Shown in pieces: positions 55,401 to 64,000 of a stretch of DNA of 64,000 nt (positions are counted from its first letter, which is position 1; the number at the start of each line of letters is the position of its first letter). Source of the DNA: Setomelanomma holmii (taxonomy: Eukaryota > Ascomycota > Dothideomycetes > Pleosporales > Phaeosphaeriaceae); NCBI GenBank assembly GCA_010015745.1, contig ML978225.1, positions 62,001 to 126,000 on the forward strand. Direction: 5' to 3'. The translations under genes were made by a program, and so were the position numbers. The notes below the pieces were generated by a model. It ran no database searches. It had not been told where the DNA came from and saw nothing but the letters and a program-made list of their open reading frames with translations.

Positions 55401-57384
55401 ACCTGCTGCTCGGGAAGGGGTGACTTCGACAATGTCCAAAATGCGACACTCCCATCTTCCCATGTCAATGGAAGCCCCGGCATTCTCACTGGATTACTTC
55501 TCTTCGGCTGATGCTGCGTGGAGTCTCTTCAAGCCAACAATATCCGTACCCACCACCCCGGCCTATTCACGATATGCGACTCCCGTGAATGACTTCCGGT
55601 CCTCGAAAAGCTTAGATACATATGGAAGCCATGGTAGCTCGAACGGGCCTTGGGGCAGCGACACCGCCCCCAGTGAACCAGTCACTCCCTACTCCACAGA
55701 TCATACGCCGCCACTTCTGTCGCGAGCGTCGACTGTGAGGACCGCGCACACTTCCAGTCACACACCGTATTCGACTTCGCCAGAGCAAAGTCATACTACT
55801 CTCAAAAAGAGTTCAACAACCAATTTCGCAAGTGCAGTGGCCGCACTATCAAGACCATTCTCAAATGCGATGTCTTCGTCGCCGCCGGTCAAGACTCGGA
55901 CTGAGGATCTCTCAACCTCCGCACCAACCGGTGGCGTCACGTGGGGTACAACAACCTTCTACGGAAGCGACAACTTCGACCGCCGAAGTCTGGCCCCGTC
56001 TCGGAGCAGGCACAACAAGCGAGCTAGCTTTGGGCAATCAGATCGTGTCAACGTCAGCCACATATATGACTCTGATTCGGACTACGAGAGAATTGACGAG
56101 GAGGATATTGGAACGAACGATGGCGCGTCAGAATATACCCGGCCAATAACCCCAGGGGAGAGCGATGGCGGCGACGGCCAAGGAACCATCAAAGTTAAGC
56201 TCAAGAACCAGGACCAATTCGATGACGAAGCTTGCGTCAGTAAGCCCTTGCTAGACATGAGCAAAGACTGGCTGCACCGCGCCTGGAGAGAACAATATGC
56301 GGAAATGTTGGGCTGTTGGGGCTTGGTCAGCGCAAGAGCTGAAGTTCTGAAGTTCAACGGCCTCATCTCATACTTCCCAACGGAAGTGCCACGGGGCAGT
56401 CTCAAGGCTGACTCCGCATACTTGGCAATCAGAAACGGAAGCAATGTGGTCAGTGACACAGCAGCATCAGGGCATCTTTCGCGTGCATCAAGCACCCTTG
56501 TCCCACCATCGCCTAGGTCGGCGCAACCGAAACGTTCGCCTATTTCGTCTCCGAAGACCTTCGCACTCAATCCCGAAGCGCAGGAATTCCAACCAAGCAC
56601 GACGGCCACTCAAACCGTCGAGACTTTCGCGCCTATGCCGGACGTCTTTATTGCCACTGAGCAGTATCTCCAGCTCTCAATACCGGTACCGACACCAAGC
56701 AAAGAGCTCGATGAAAGCGTTGCCGGTCTTGGAACGTCTCCCAGGCAAAGAAGCCTACATCCTAATCATGGCGGTCGATCATCACGGCCGAGTTTGTCAC
56801 GGGGCGCATCGAATGTCTCTGGCACTTCTTTATGGGGACCAGGTCGATCCCCCAGCACCGTGCCCACGACCACACCCTCAAAGCCTACAATATCTGAACC
56901 AATTTACAGCTGCTGCATCTGCTGGATTCGCGTATCTGGCCGCTTCTATCTATGCCCTGCCTGCCTTCACATGGCGCACTTTGACTGCATGGATGATGAG
57001 CTCGGCATGGATGACGGTGAATGCGTAGTCGGCTGCGGCTGTGGCTGCGGTATCGAAGACAATGACGAGCGCAGCAGAATGGAAGCCTACATTGACGAAG
57101 TGCGCGCCGCCAACGCTGCTGGTGTTGGTTGGGACGAAAGCAGCGTATGGGCTGAAAGCGCGCCTGCAACACCAGCGCTATATACTGACAACTCGTATGG
57201 CGACTTCATGACTGGTGCAGCGAGTAAGATTGATGGTGGGGATGTGAGGAGAGAAAGGGATAAGGAGCGTGTTGGTGCTGGGCGAGGCAGTAAGACAACG
57301 AGCCCAACGCCGACCACGAGTACGATGAGGAAGAAGAAGGAAAAGAAGAAAAAATCGAGAGTAAGTGGACTGAGTTATTATTAA
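52456..57384 (+). CDS. SEA/GATOR2 complex WD-repeat subunit, WDR59/Mtc5 (Sea3)-like
   Basis: A single uninterrupted 1642-codon frame. The N-terminal part is a WD40 propeller (about residues 60-350: HDRAITDINFSAHHPDLLAT, LHIWDTRHGTRPLST, ILTCSLDHTIKLWNN). An RWD domain follows near residue 520 (YKKLTFESIDVPGRRITVSF to FPAGYPKAFER). Long Ser/Thr-rich disordered linkers come next. A WDR59-type helix (AEMLGCWGLVSARAEVLKF) lies near residue 1285, and the C-terminus holds a zinc-binding ring-like domain near residue 1480 (CCICWIRV, CPACLHMAHFDCM, CGCGCG). This subunit acts on the vacuole in TORC1 nutrient signalling. The ATG at 52516 (MAGAAGPSS) is an alternative start. Confidence 0.9.
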   Translation: MALALALAWGSSPQHHHQPKMAGAAGPSSAFESSTFEQTASVAVDDEIGSASISPSGRDVVLASQSGLRIIDLDNLYSLPLYIPNHFSWKVADVQWSPFAARAEWIASTRNQQALVYNLAMPFNNKKAPIEFTLRAHDRAITDINFSAHHPDLLATCGMDSFVFVHDLRTQQASLKLADWEAGAHQVKWNRQDDKIIASSHDKYLHIWDTRHGTRPLSTIAAHSTKIYGIDWNRSDPKKILTCSLDHTIKLWNNVGVNANITTPRLVIRTRYPVWRARHTPFPHGILAMPQRGNSSLWLYKHVNDSVEETFDDKAVHEFEGHAPDAQVREFLWRSRGSTDDGIDNRDFQLVSWGTDNHLRLHKITSELLEASVGYRKGQPLVEEPSTTRKGAAYVTYRDGPVQTTTSTVRNEYGPPRSQQKGNLSTLLHNFSLKDDSYLSDRGRQAQPQLFIDSIPRETMTATPIRRTDPFVVTHMTWMEGVKVGDGHDNASDSPSRPDRERGKSKHPYQERNDLGAEISAVGNKYKKLTFESIDVPGRRITVSFNGPWGEYDNEAGDHKLVFLRLTIKFPAGYPKAFERTQVGRDWVQTGKPLEIEFERTTATISQDSQEELTDNMSTIAETCADQQRGALEAVLSYALGERGLTDSLHLDDDQPLEDFGPLPGEESSSDDEESPEGEFTNDVMQSSHTNANVPTPNQCSARFSAFGTLVVARIPISKSATAGLDGGIHFRMDRGLRHGLGKDDIFDAFGRFTAPRGHDSDGDSSPSSSDGSWAASSSGSSSSDPERMTKVHIAQFQPPWAWPRAASRFQSRNSLPSSNGAVKQALKTKSIVSILSSTVDNLVPSKRSLAEEYRIFGSGPEICDHNAGVARRHGYEVLADVWMLCKLILNNEVPLEILPQQYRREQVLVLARRALVRIKRKDSGLDLQFDKADTVTNPRLTGRVKWGNHVVVTWLIPALFDHFERLADTQMLAMLSCIFAEPAAREGVTSTMSKMRHSHLPMSMEAPAFSLDYFSSADAAWSLFKPTISVPTTPAYSRYATPVNDFRSSKSLDTYGSHGSSNGPWGSDTAPSEPVTPYSTDHTPPLLSRASTVRTAHTSSHTPYSTSPEQSHTTLKKSSTTNFASAVAALSRPFSNAMSSSPPVKTRTEDLSTSAPTGGVTWGTTTFYGSDNFDRRSLAPSRSRHNKRASFGQSDRVNVSHIYDSDSDYERIDEEDIGTNDGASEYTRPITPGESDGGDGQGTIKVKLKNQDQFDDEACVSKPLLDMSKDWLHRAWREQYAEMLGCWGLVSARAEVLKFNGLISYFPTEVPRGSLKADSAYLAIRNGSNVVSDTAASGHLSRASSTLVPPSPRSAQPKRSPISSPKTFALNPEAQEFQPSTTATQTVETFAPMPDVFIATEQYLQLSIPVPTPSKELDESVAGLGTSPRQRSLHPNHGGRSSRPSLSRGASNVSGTSLWGPGRSPSTVPTTTPSKPTISEPIYSCCICWIRVSGRFYLCPACLHMAHFDCMDDELGMDDGECVVGCGCGCGIEDNDERSRMEAYIDEVRAANAAGVGWDESSVWAESAPATPALYTDNSYGDFMTGAASKIDGGDVRRERDKERVGAGRGSKTTSPTPTTSTMRKKKEKKKKSRVSGLSYY

Positions 57385-58493
57385 GGTGTATTGATATGGT
57401 CTGTGAGATGCATTCGTTGTACAATATTGGGAAAGACTTTACTATCTACGGCATGGCTCGGCGAAGCATAAGACCGTATCGACATCAATATTTCGCGTCG
57501 GTGTTTATCGGGATATGTCAGCATTTGGGGATTTACTGGGATATGTAGCATATATGGAAGAAGGAGGCGCGGTAATTGTAATTATGTATCATAGAAGTCA
57601 ATCGTCCCTTTGTTCTCATTCAAAAATAAATTTGGCTGAGTCTCGACCCGACGATGTCTTTGCGCACCAATTCTGTGGCTGAACGTTATGGCGTGATTGA
57701 AAGACAGGCACACGCCGCGAACTTGGCCAGACTTTTCTGCCAGCGAGAGAGAGAGAGAGCAACACTTACTCCTCAGCATCGAACCGACTTGTGGCGCGAT
57801 CCTAGATACTGCAATGTGATCTCGGCCCTGTCTGCAGAACCAAGTGTTGGCGGAGATTGCTTGTCCCGACGCCACAGCTGATGATACCCCTCGAAGCACA
57901 AGATTGATCTCTGTAAGCATGCAAAACTTCAGATCTGCATGCGTGGCCGAAAGGAAGTCTGATCGCATTTCAGGATTCACAAATCGAAGGCGACGTCGGC
58001 ACGCTTGCCGGGTCCAAATTGGCTCCCGAGCAAGGCTGATGAGTAACGGCGTGTGGGACAAGGGAGGCCCATTGCCATCGGGATGCATGTTCTTGGCCAC
58101 AAACAACGGCTTCATCCATCGCACACTGTACCACCTGCCCCTGGACTCGAGGCAACTCGAGATGCACGAGCGAGGGCACAAGGCATATTCTTAGGGAGCA
58201 CTCGATATCAGAGGTACCTGGTCGATCCAAGTGTGCGGGTGACATTTGCTGCAGCACCCCACGCCTGCTTCGCGCATCCCATTCGTCTCGACTCCAAGCC
58301 CGAGCTCCCGCTGATTGCGCTAAGTCAAGCCTCTGACCCCAGCTTCGACTCCACTTTAGATAGCGAGTTCCAACTCTCCGCCGTAGTCAATCAGCCCTGG
58401 ACTTCTGCAGGCTGGCCGTCTCTGAGAAGCATATTGGCCGCAGAGGGCTCTCGCGCCAGCGCATACAGGTAGCGCATCTCGACACCGTAGCAT
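57385..58493. other. Intergenic region, likely long 5' leader and promoter of the Pro1-like gene
   Basis: No supported gene. A 199-codon minus frame (57582..58181) and a 139-codon plus frame (58053..58472) overlap, have irregular composition and no motifs. A short GA repeat lies near 57746-57760. Confidence 0.4.
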
Positions 58494-61051
58494 ATGGCGG
58501 AAACTCTCACCATCTCATCACCGTCTTACGCCTTCAACGCATCGGAACCTGCTCCGAAGATCCCTACAGCCGTCACGAAGATCATTCCTCCTCCATTGTC
58601 AACGTCCAAAAATGCCCCGAAAGCGTCGGAGACCACGGGCGTTACCAAGAGGAAACAGTCCAAGAGCCGCAATGGTACGCTTCTTCCAACCAGTACTTCA
58701 CATCATTTGCGCAACAAGCCCAGCTTGGTGCGCCCTTGCTGAGAAAGGCTGTACTGATAACTTCGCATAGGGTGCATAACCTGCAAGGCCAAACGTCTGA
58801 AGTGCGATGAGACGAAACCAACCTGCCAGCAATGTGCACGGCGGGCTGTGACTTGCGGAGGCTACAAGAAGGACTTTAAATGGCGACCTTTCGAAGAGCC
58901 CAGCACTGCAGGCAAACAACCAAACAAGTCTAAGAAGGGTGGATTGTTCCTGCCCGCTTGAAAGATCCCACTGACAGGCGCAGACTCGACGTTTCTTGCA
59001 CCCACATCCGCACCCAGTCAAATACACAATGTCGCCGGCTTTCAAGAGCAACACTATGGATTCTCTGGTCCTGCGCAACACAACTACTATCCGCCGCCAT
59101 CACAATACCAAACCATCCACAGCGTCCCTATACAAACATCATATTCGCAAGCATCGTATCCACCAGTTGATAGTAGCTATGCTGTGCCACTATCATCACC
59201 ATACTTGATCACTCCTCAATCAATCTCGCCCGTCGACTCGTTTGCGCCAGGGTCACTAGCAGGATCACAAAGCACATTCGGCTCGGAGAGCATCAGGACA
59301 GAGCAAAGCAGAGCCACTGCGCCGTCAAGTGTCTCGTCAGGCCAATCGCCACGCCTTGTGGATCTTCTGATGCCAGGCACCGATCTCACTGTACCGCCAG
59401 AAGAGTACAGCTCCTTCATATCGCAGCATGAGGCCTTCTATCAGCCCACAGGACTGACACCACCAGCGGAACCCGCAGACGATGAGGTAGAGGAGATACC
59501 ACGCGATCCAGAAGCGTGGGTCATGCGCTTACCATCCCCGACACCGTCAAGTTCGTCGAGCTCATCATCAGACTCGCCTGAAATCCCGATGCTTGTGCAA
59601 CCACAATTCTCCCTTGCTTCGCCAGAACACCTCACGCGACGGTACGATAGAGACACGTGTGGTGTGCTCTCTGTCAAGGACGGTCCCACTGAAAACCCGT
59701 GGCGCACCCTCGTTTGGCCCCTCGCCCGTGATTGTCCTGCGTTATATCATGCAATCGCCTCAATGACGTCTTTTCATCAGAGCAAAGACATGCCTGCTAT
59801 GCGCATACAAGGGATCGATCACATGCGCAATGCTGTTCATGCACTAGCTGCGGGATTGCAGAACATGCGTTTCGATGCAGCCATCTCGACGACACTTGTG
59901 CTTGCTTTCTCGGAGTCGTGGGATCAGCACATAAGCACCGGCATCAACCACATCAAGGGCGCCAAGATTCTTATCAATCAGGCGCTCGTGCAACATCGGC
60001 AGGCGCCCAAACAGGGCGAAGAATGGACTCGCCTCAAGTTCCTTTGCAACACATGGATTTACATGGATGTCATCGCCCGTCTCACATCTGCGGATGATGA
60101 TGAGAACAATGATGTGGATGTTGTTCACGAGAGCATCTACGCAAATGGAGAAACTGACTCTAAGCTGGATCCGCTGATGGGCTGCGCGCAAACGCTCTTC
60201 CCAATCATTGGTCGCGTGGCAAACCTTGTCCGGAAAGTGCGAAGAACCGACAGCAATGGGCCCAGCGTCATATCTCAGGCAATACAATTGAAATCACAGC
60301 TCGAAGATTGGGCACCACCATCATTCATCGAAGATCCTGAAGACGAAACCACCAGTCCTCACGACTCGATCAAGACCGCCAAAGCCTACCAGTATGCGAC
60401 GTTGCTCTACCTTCATCAAGCTGTGCCAGAGATTCCCTCACAATCATCGAGCGTCCTGGCGAAGAGAGTGTTGTGTGAGCTAGCGACCGTCGAACCTCGA
60501 TCTCGATCTGTTATCGTACATATCTACCCCCTCATGGCAGCAGGCTGCGAGGTCACAGAGCAAGAAGATAGAGATTGGGTCAAAGAGCGCTGGGGCTTGA
60601 TGCAATCGCGAATGAGGCTCGGCATACTTGAGAAGACCCTTGAAGTTACCAAGGAAGTCTGGTGTCGCCGGGACGCCTACGCCGCCGAACGAAAAATGTT
60701 GGACGAGATGCAAAGTGACAGCTTTTCGTCAGACAATACGCTCAGACGCGACTTTGACTCGTTCTGCGACGACTTCCAGCCTGATGGCGACTTCTGCTGG
60801 CTGGACGCAGGTCCAAAGCGCAGGGCCGTTGAATCTACGTCGTCATATGCAGTTCCTGTACCGGTCATGCTTGACCAAGCTCGAGGAAGACAGCCTTCGA
60901 CCAACAACACTGAGCTACTTGAGCCCGGATTTACAGTCAAAGGCCGACTGCACTGGCTGGGCGTCATGAAAGACTGGGATTGGGAAGGTAAGCTGTGTGC
61001 AATCCTAGTACGCGTAATTATGTGCTAACGGCATTAGTGCTTCTTGGATGA
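58494..61051 (+). CDS. Zn2Cys6 transcription factor, Pro1/NosA/RosA-like
   Basis: Four exons: 58494..58674, 58771..58938, 58978..60987 and 61038..61051, 790 residues, all junctions in phase. The zinc cluster is complete: GCITCKAKRLKCDETKPTCQ then QCARRAVTCGGYKKDFKW, followed by RPFEEPS; the GGYKKDFKWRPFEEP signature is the one I recall from Sordaria Pro1, Neurospora ADV-1 and Aspergillus NosA/RosA, regulators of sexual development. The linker is rich in Ser, Pro, Gln and Tyr; the C-terminal half (RRYDRDTCGVLSVKDGPTEN, NPWRTLVWPLARDCPALYHA) is the Fungal_trans_2-type domain. The last exon is 14 bases: a GTAAGC donor, TGCTAAC branch and TTAG acceptor replace a read-through end by VLLG-stop. Family call moderately sure. 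Confidence 0.8.
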
Positions 61052-63244
61052 TATCTGACTGTCCTCGCATCCGATGGCAGTACAACCATCGGCTAATGCC
61101 TGATATCTTTGTCTAACATTTTGTCTTCTTGATTGAGCCACTTGACTCTTCTTTTGTTTTACTTATGTTGGCGCTCAGGTACAAAGGTGGTTGCGGACGA
61201 AACAGGGCGCTCAACGAGGACATTCGGCACACTTGGAAAGGTTTATGCCCTAGAACATGATTTACGGATTTACGATCTTGGAGTTTTCACATCGCACACG
61301 GCCCGAAATGAAGCGCTGTCGGCACATTTGAGCCTTTGTGCGTCTTGCGTTTCGGTCCGGTCAGCATTTTGCTGCACAGAGTCGGCATGCTCTTCTATCA
61401 ACGAATACCAACTACTACCAGTTGGGAACTCTCCCTGCTCGATTCATTTTCTCAAACTTCATCGCCGTGGATGTCAAATGTACTCGCACATGCGTTACTT
61501 GGGCGTCTAGTCACTAACGTGCCTGCGTTACCTACACGGCGTCTGCCCCTCGAGGTGGCTTGGCCACGGTCTACACGAACTGTGGCAACACGTTGGTGCT
61601 TGCTACTGTGGCAACTCTGACAGGAGTGTTAAAGCTGTCAGACTTCAGCCACTAGTTGCAGCATTAGCTATCAGGAGTAGCTTCTCGCAGGAGCAATTGA
61701 TCAGGTGACCATGAGCTCCCAGGCTTTACCCCGGCGCTGTCACGAGCCACAATCAATATATGCCTCAAGAGGATGATCACGACTTAACACAACTCAGGGT
61801 GGCCATCAAAGCTCACGAAATTCAGCCACAGTTTCTCCAATATTCTGGTCTGCAAGTCATCACACCGGTTGTCAGAGCCGACATTGAAGGTCGAGCTCAT
61901 TGCTACAGCAGATCTACCGGCCTGGGCTCCGAGCAATGCAGTATATGCAGATACCCGTCATGCAGCGGGTAACTACAGGTCGACGGTCCTGTGATCGCGC
62001 AGCATCAATGTATGCGGCGAGCCTCGAGTCTTGTGCTAATCCCTTCCTGCTGTGTATTAATCTGGAGGCTGCTGGTACGTTTCTGAACATGGCTGGCTCG
62101 TTATGGGGGTGCCATAGACCAAACGACTCTAGAATACTGAGTACCAACTGCCGGGATACATCGGGATACAGGGACAACCGCATCACCAGCCGCGTCATCT
62201 TGCAACTCGAAGGCGAGAGCTCCGGACCAATGACTGCTCGCGATCTTTTTAATCCTCGCGGATCTACGAGGATTTGCGATCAAAATCACGAGCTGCCAGT
62301 CGATATAGCGTATTACTCTCAGTGTACGCACATAGGTTATGTTGTGAAGCCGCCAGTGGTGAGGGCATCGCTACTCCCATGGCCAAGACACTCGGAGCAG
62401 GAACCCGCAGCAGTTTGCTTCTAGAAAAGGACAGCTGCAGAAGGAATCTTTCCAACCCACTCGAGCTCGTGCATATACTCATTTCATCGACCCTGCAGAC
62501 AACAACGGCCACACGCATATCCTAAATCATATATGCAGGTGTCTTTCTTTTCGGGCAATGACATGCTTCTCGTCACCAGCCAACTTTCATACATGTGACG
62601 TGCAAGCATCAACTGCCCTCCGTTACAATCAAACGCACTTGTAGCCCTCCTACCCACTGCACCTAACATGAACCTCACCGACCATACACGACCCCAAAAC
62701 CAAAATAACAGCACATATTGGTGGCGCTTTTGCCTCACGCTCACCCATGCCTTCCCCGGCCGAGACCTTACAACCCCTCGCCCGACCCATTGAATGGAAA
62801 TGCCGTGCAAGTAAGGCGGACACGCGGATGTAACCGTGACGGTGGGACGCCACGATGCATGGTTTGTGTTTGTGTTTGTGTTTGTGTGCGTGTTGTGGAA
62901 CGAGAGGATATGGGCCGATGGGAATGTTGGGCACGGGAAGGGTACCCGTAATGTTAGGTTGCATCAAGGATTGAAGGTGATCTTTGGTTGGATTAGGGGA
63001 ATTGATGGGCGTTGGAAGGACGGAGAGTGGTGGGAGTGAGGGATTCTGGAGGTATGCGACAATATCATGATAGTGGTCAAAGGAAAATACTGTTGGATAT
63101 ATGGTTGCTGGAGAAGACAATGATGAATATAAATGTGCTGCTAAATGGTGCAATATATCCTTGGTATACTCCGGTTCGTAGAAACCCGTCCATCATACAT
63201 GCAAGAAGTCAAGAGCCCGTCATCATGCTAACCATAAATCCCGG
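61052..63244. other. Intergenic region
   Basis: No supported gene between the convergent Pro1-like and DNA glycosylase genes. Frames of 125 and 174 codons at 61133..61510 and 61900..62424 lack motifs and splice partners. Confidence 0.4.
62863..62888. repeat. Microsatellite (TTTGTG)n
   Basis: Just over four tandem copies of the hexamer TTTGTG. Confidence 0.85.
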
Positions 63245-64000
63245 CTATTCAGAAGCAAAGTCATCATCCTCATCTTCAGATGGCTCAACATCCTCGTCAC
63301 TGACCAAATCACTCAAATCCGCACTTTCAGCATCACTCCCCTCACTCATCGCTGCCTCGCTCTCATCCGTGCTAACAGCCCTCTTCCTCCCTTTCGTCTT
63401 CTTACTTCCCTTGGCGCTCGCTTTCTTCGGACTCACATCGTCGTCATCCTCGTCCACACCATCACCCTTCCTCCCCCCACTCCTCTTCACCAAATGCTCA
63501 ATCGGACACCCCTTCTCCCACCCCGCACTCCCCTCGCCCGTATTCGCCCTACACCTCGGACAACTCTTCCCATGCCTAATCAACAGCTGATGCAGCGGGT
63601 ACTTCAAGTGATCCGGGACCCTAACCTCGCAATGCGCATACGTGCTATTACGCGTCGCGCCCGTGAACGTACCCTTGGCATTACCTGCAGGATCGCCTGG
63701 CGGCGGGACCCAGCCGAGCCACTTGCACAGGCGGAAGACGTGCGTGTCGACTGCGAAGCTTGGGCGTTGTAGGCAGAAGAGGAGCACGCACGATGCGGTT
63801 TTGGGGCCGATGCCGGGGTATTTGGTTAGGTGGGCAAAGGCGTCGTCTGTGGAGAGGAGGTGGAGATGGTCTAAGGAAACCACATCATTCTCCGCCTTTG
63901 CGACTTCTTGTTTCTTCTCAGAGTCGGGCTCGTTGGAGGAGCCTGCTGCCTCGGATTTGGTGGATTGGAGGGCCTTGCGGCGTTCTTGGTTTTCTTCCCA
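63245..64000 (-). CDS. HhH-GPD family DNA glycosylase, partial (N-terminus beyond the window)
   Basis: The minus frame is open from the window edge to the stop at 63245. The visible part has a charged lead (KKQEVAKAENDVVSLDH), then LTKYPGIGPKTASCVLLFCL, the helix-hairpin-helix with the Gly/Pro hairpin and its lysine, and FAVDTHVFRLCKWLGWVP with the catalytic Asp of the GPD loop. These define a base-excision repair glycosylase of the endonuclease III superfamily. Cysteines in SCPRCRAN and KGCPIEHL may be what remains of an iron-sulphur loop or may bind zinc; spacing does not match the classical CX6CX2CX5C. A long acidic, Ser/Lys-rich tail follows (ESEAAMSEGSDAESADLSD). No lesion seen in the visible part. 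Confidence 0.85.
   Translation of the reverse strand, partial: WEENQERRKALQSTKSEAAGSSNEPDSEKKQEVAKAENDVVSLDHLHLLSTDDAFAHLTKYPGIGPKTASCVLLFCLQRPSFAVDTHVFRLCKWLGWVPPPGDPAGNAKGTFTGATRNSTYAHCEVRVPDHLKYPLHQLLIRHGKSCPRCRANTGEGSAGWEKGCPIEHLVKRSGGRKGDGVDEDDDDVSPKKASAKGSKKTKGRKRAVSTDESEAAMSEGSDAESADLSDLVSDEDVEPSEDEDDDFASE

Noticed and set aside
57582..58181. 199-codon minus-strand ORF
   Set aside because: Irregular composition, no motif, and overlaps the upstream region of the Pro1-like gene; taken as chance.
61900..62424. 174-codon plus-strand ORF
   Set aside because: No motif, no splice signals, no neighbour logic; taken as chance in a GC-moderate intergenic region.
1..64000. CRISPR arrays, operons, phage or plasmid features
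   Set aside because: No regularly spaced repeats and no bacterial gene organisation; introns and families are fungal.

Overview
This window looks like nuclear DNA of a filamentous ascomycete (Pezizomycotina; a dothideomycete is my guess, not shown). Genes lie on both strands, are interrupted by short GT-AG introns of about 40-120 bases with CTAAC/CTGAC-like branch sites, and include fungus-specific families: two Zn2Cys6 regulators, a GT15 mannosyltransferase, a GPI-anchored PEBP-like protein, a fungal P450, a PTH11/rhodopsin-type receptor, F-box proteins and small secreted proteins. There are no operons, CRISPR arrays or bacterial features. I worked out exon borders by hand from splice signals and reading-frame continuity.

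Left part (1-19.3 kb): end of a BLOC-1 subunit (CNL1-like); a GT15 mannosyltransferase with a one-base frameshift; two weak orphan ORFs; a decayed cupin gene with in-frame stops; a WASP/Las17 actin nucleation factor; a Zn2Cys6 regulator whose sixth zinc cysteine is in doubt; 2-methylcitrate dehydratase; a broken hypothetical gene; an AYR1-like reductase; and a large Cys/Lys-rich secreted protein.

Middle (19.3-29.4 kb) is the accessory part. It holds a 141-residue small secreted protein, a second secreted protein split by a 670-base assembly gap, and two tandem paralogous F-box-type genes, each broken by about three one-base frameshifts. The upstream flank of one copy carries a 127-bp insertion with terminal inverted repeats and TA target duplication, and the flank of the other copy preserves the matching empty site. 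I read this as a Tc1/mariner-type MITE inserted after the local duplication.

Right part (29.4-64 kb) is mostly conserved housekeeping and metabolism: a SAM methyltransferase, an MSC7-type aldehyde dehydrogenase with a 7-base microexon, a glutamine-synthetase-family enzyme divergent from a short-chain dehydrogenase, ribosomal protein eL43, an F-box protein, the PEBP-like protein, a P450, a frameshifted rhodopsin-like receptor, UBC13 divergent from a 1642-residue WDR59/SEA-complex subunit, a Pro1/NosA-like regulator, and the C-terminal part of an HhH-GPD DNA glycosylase running off the end.

I did not find a clearly new multi-gene system. The most informative signals are the MITE with its paralogous empty site, the uneven spread of broken genes (accessory families broken, housekeeping genes intact, including a 4.9-kb uninterrupted ORF), the microexon, and several unassigned secreted proteins.
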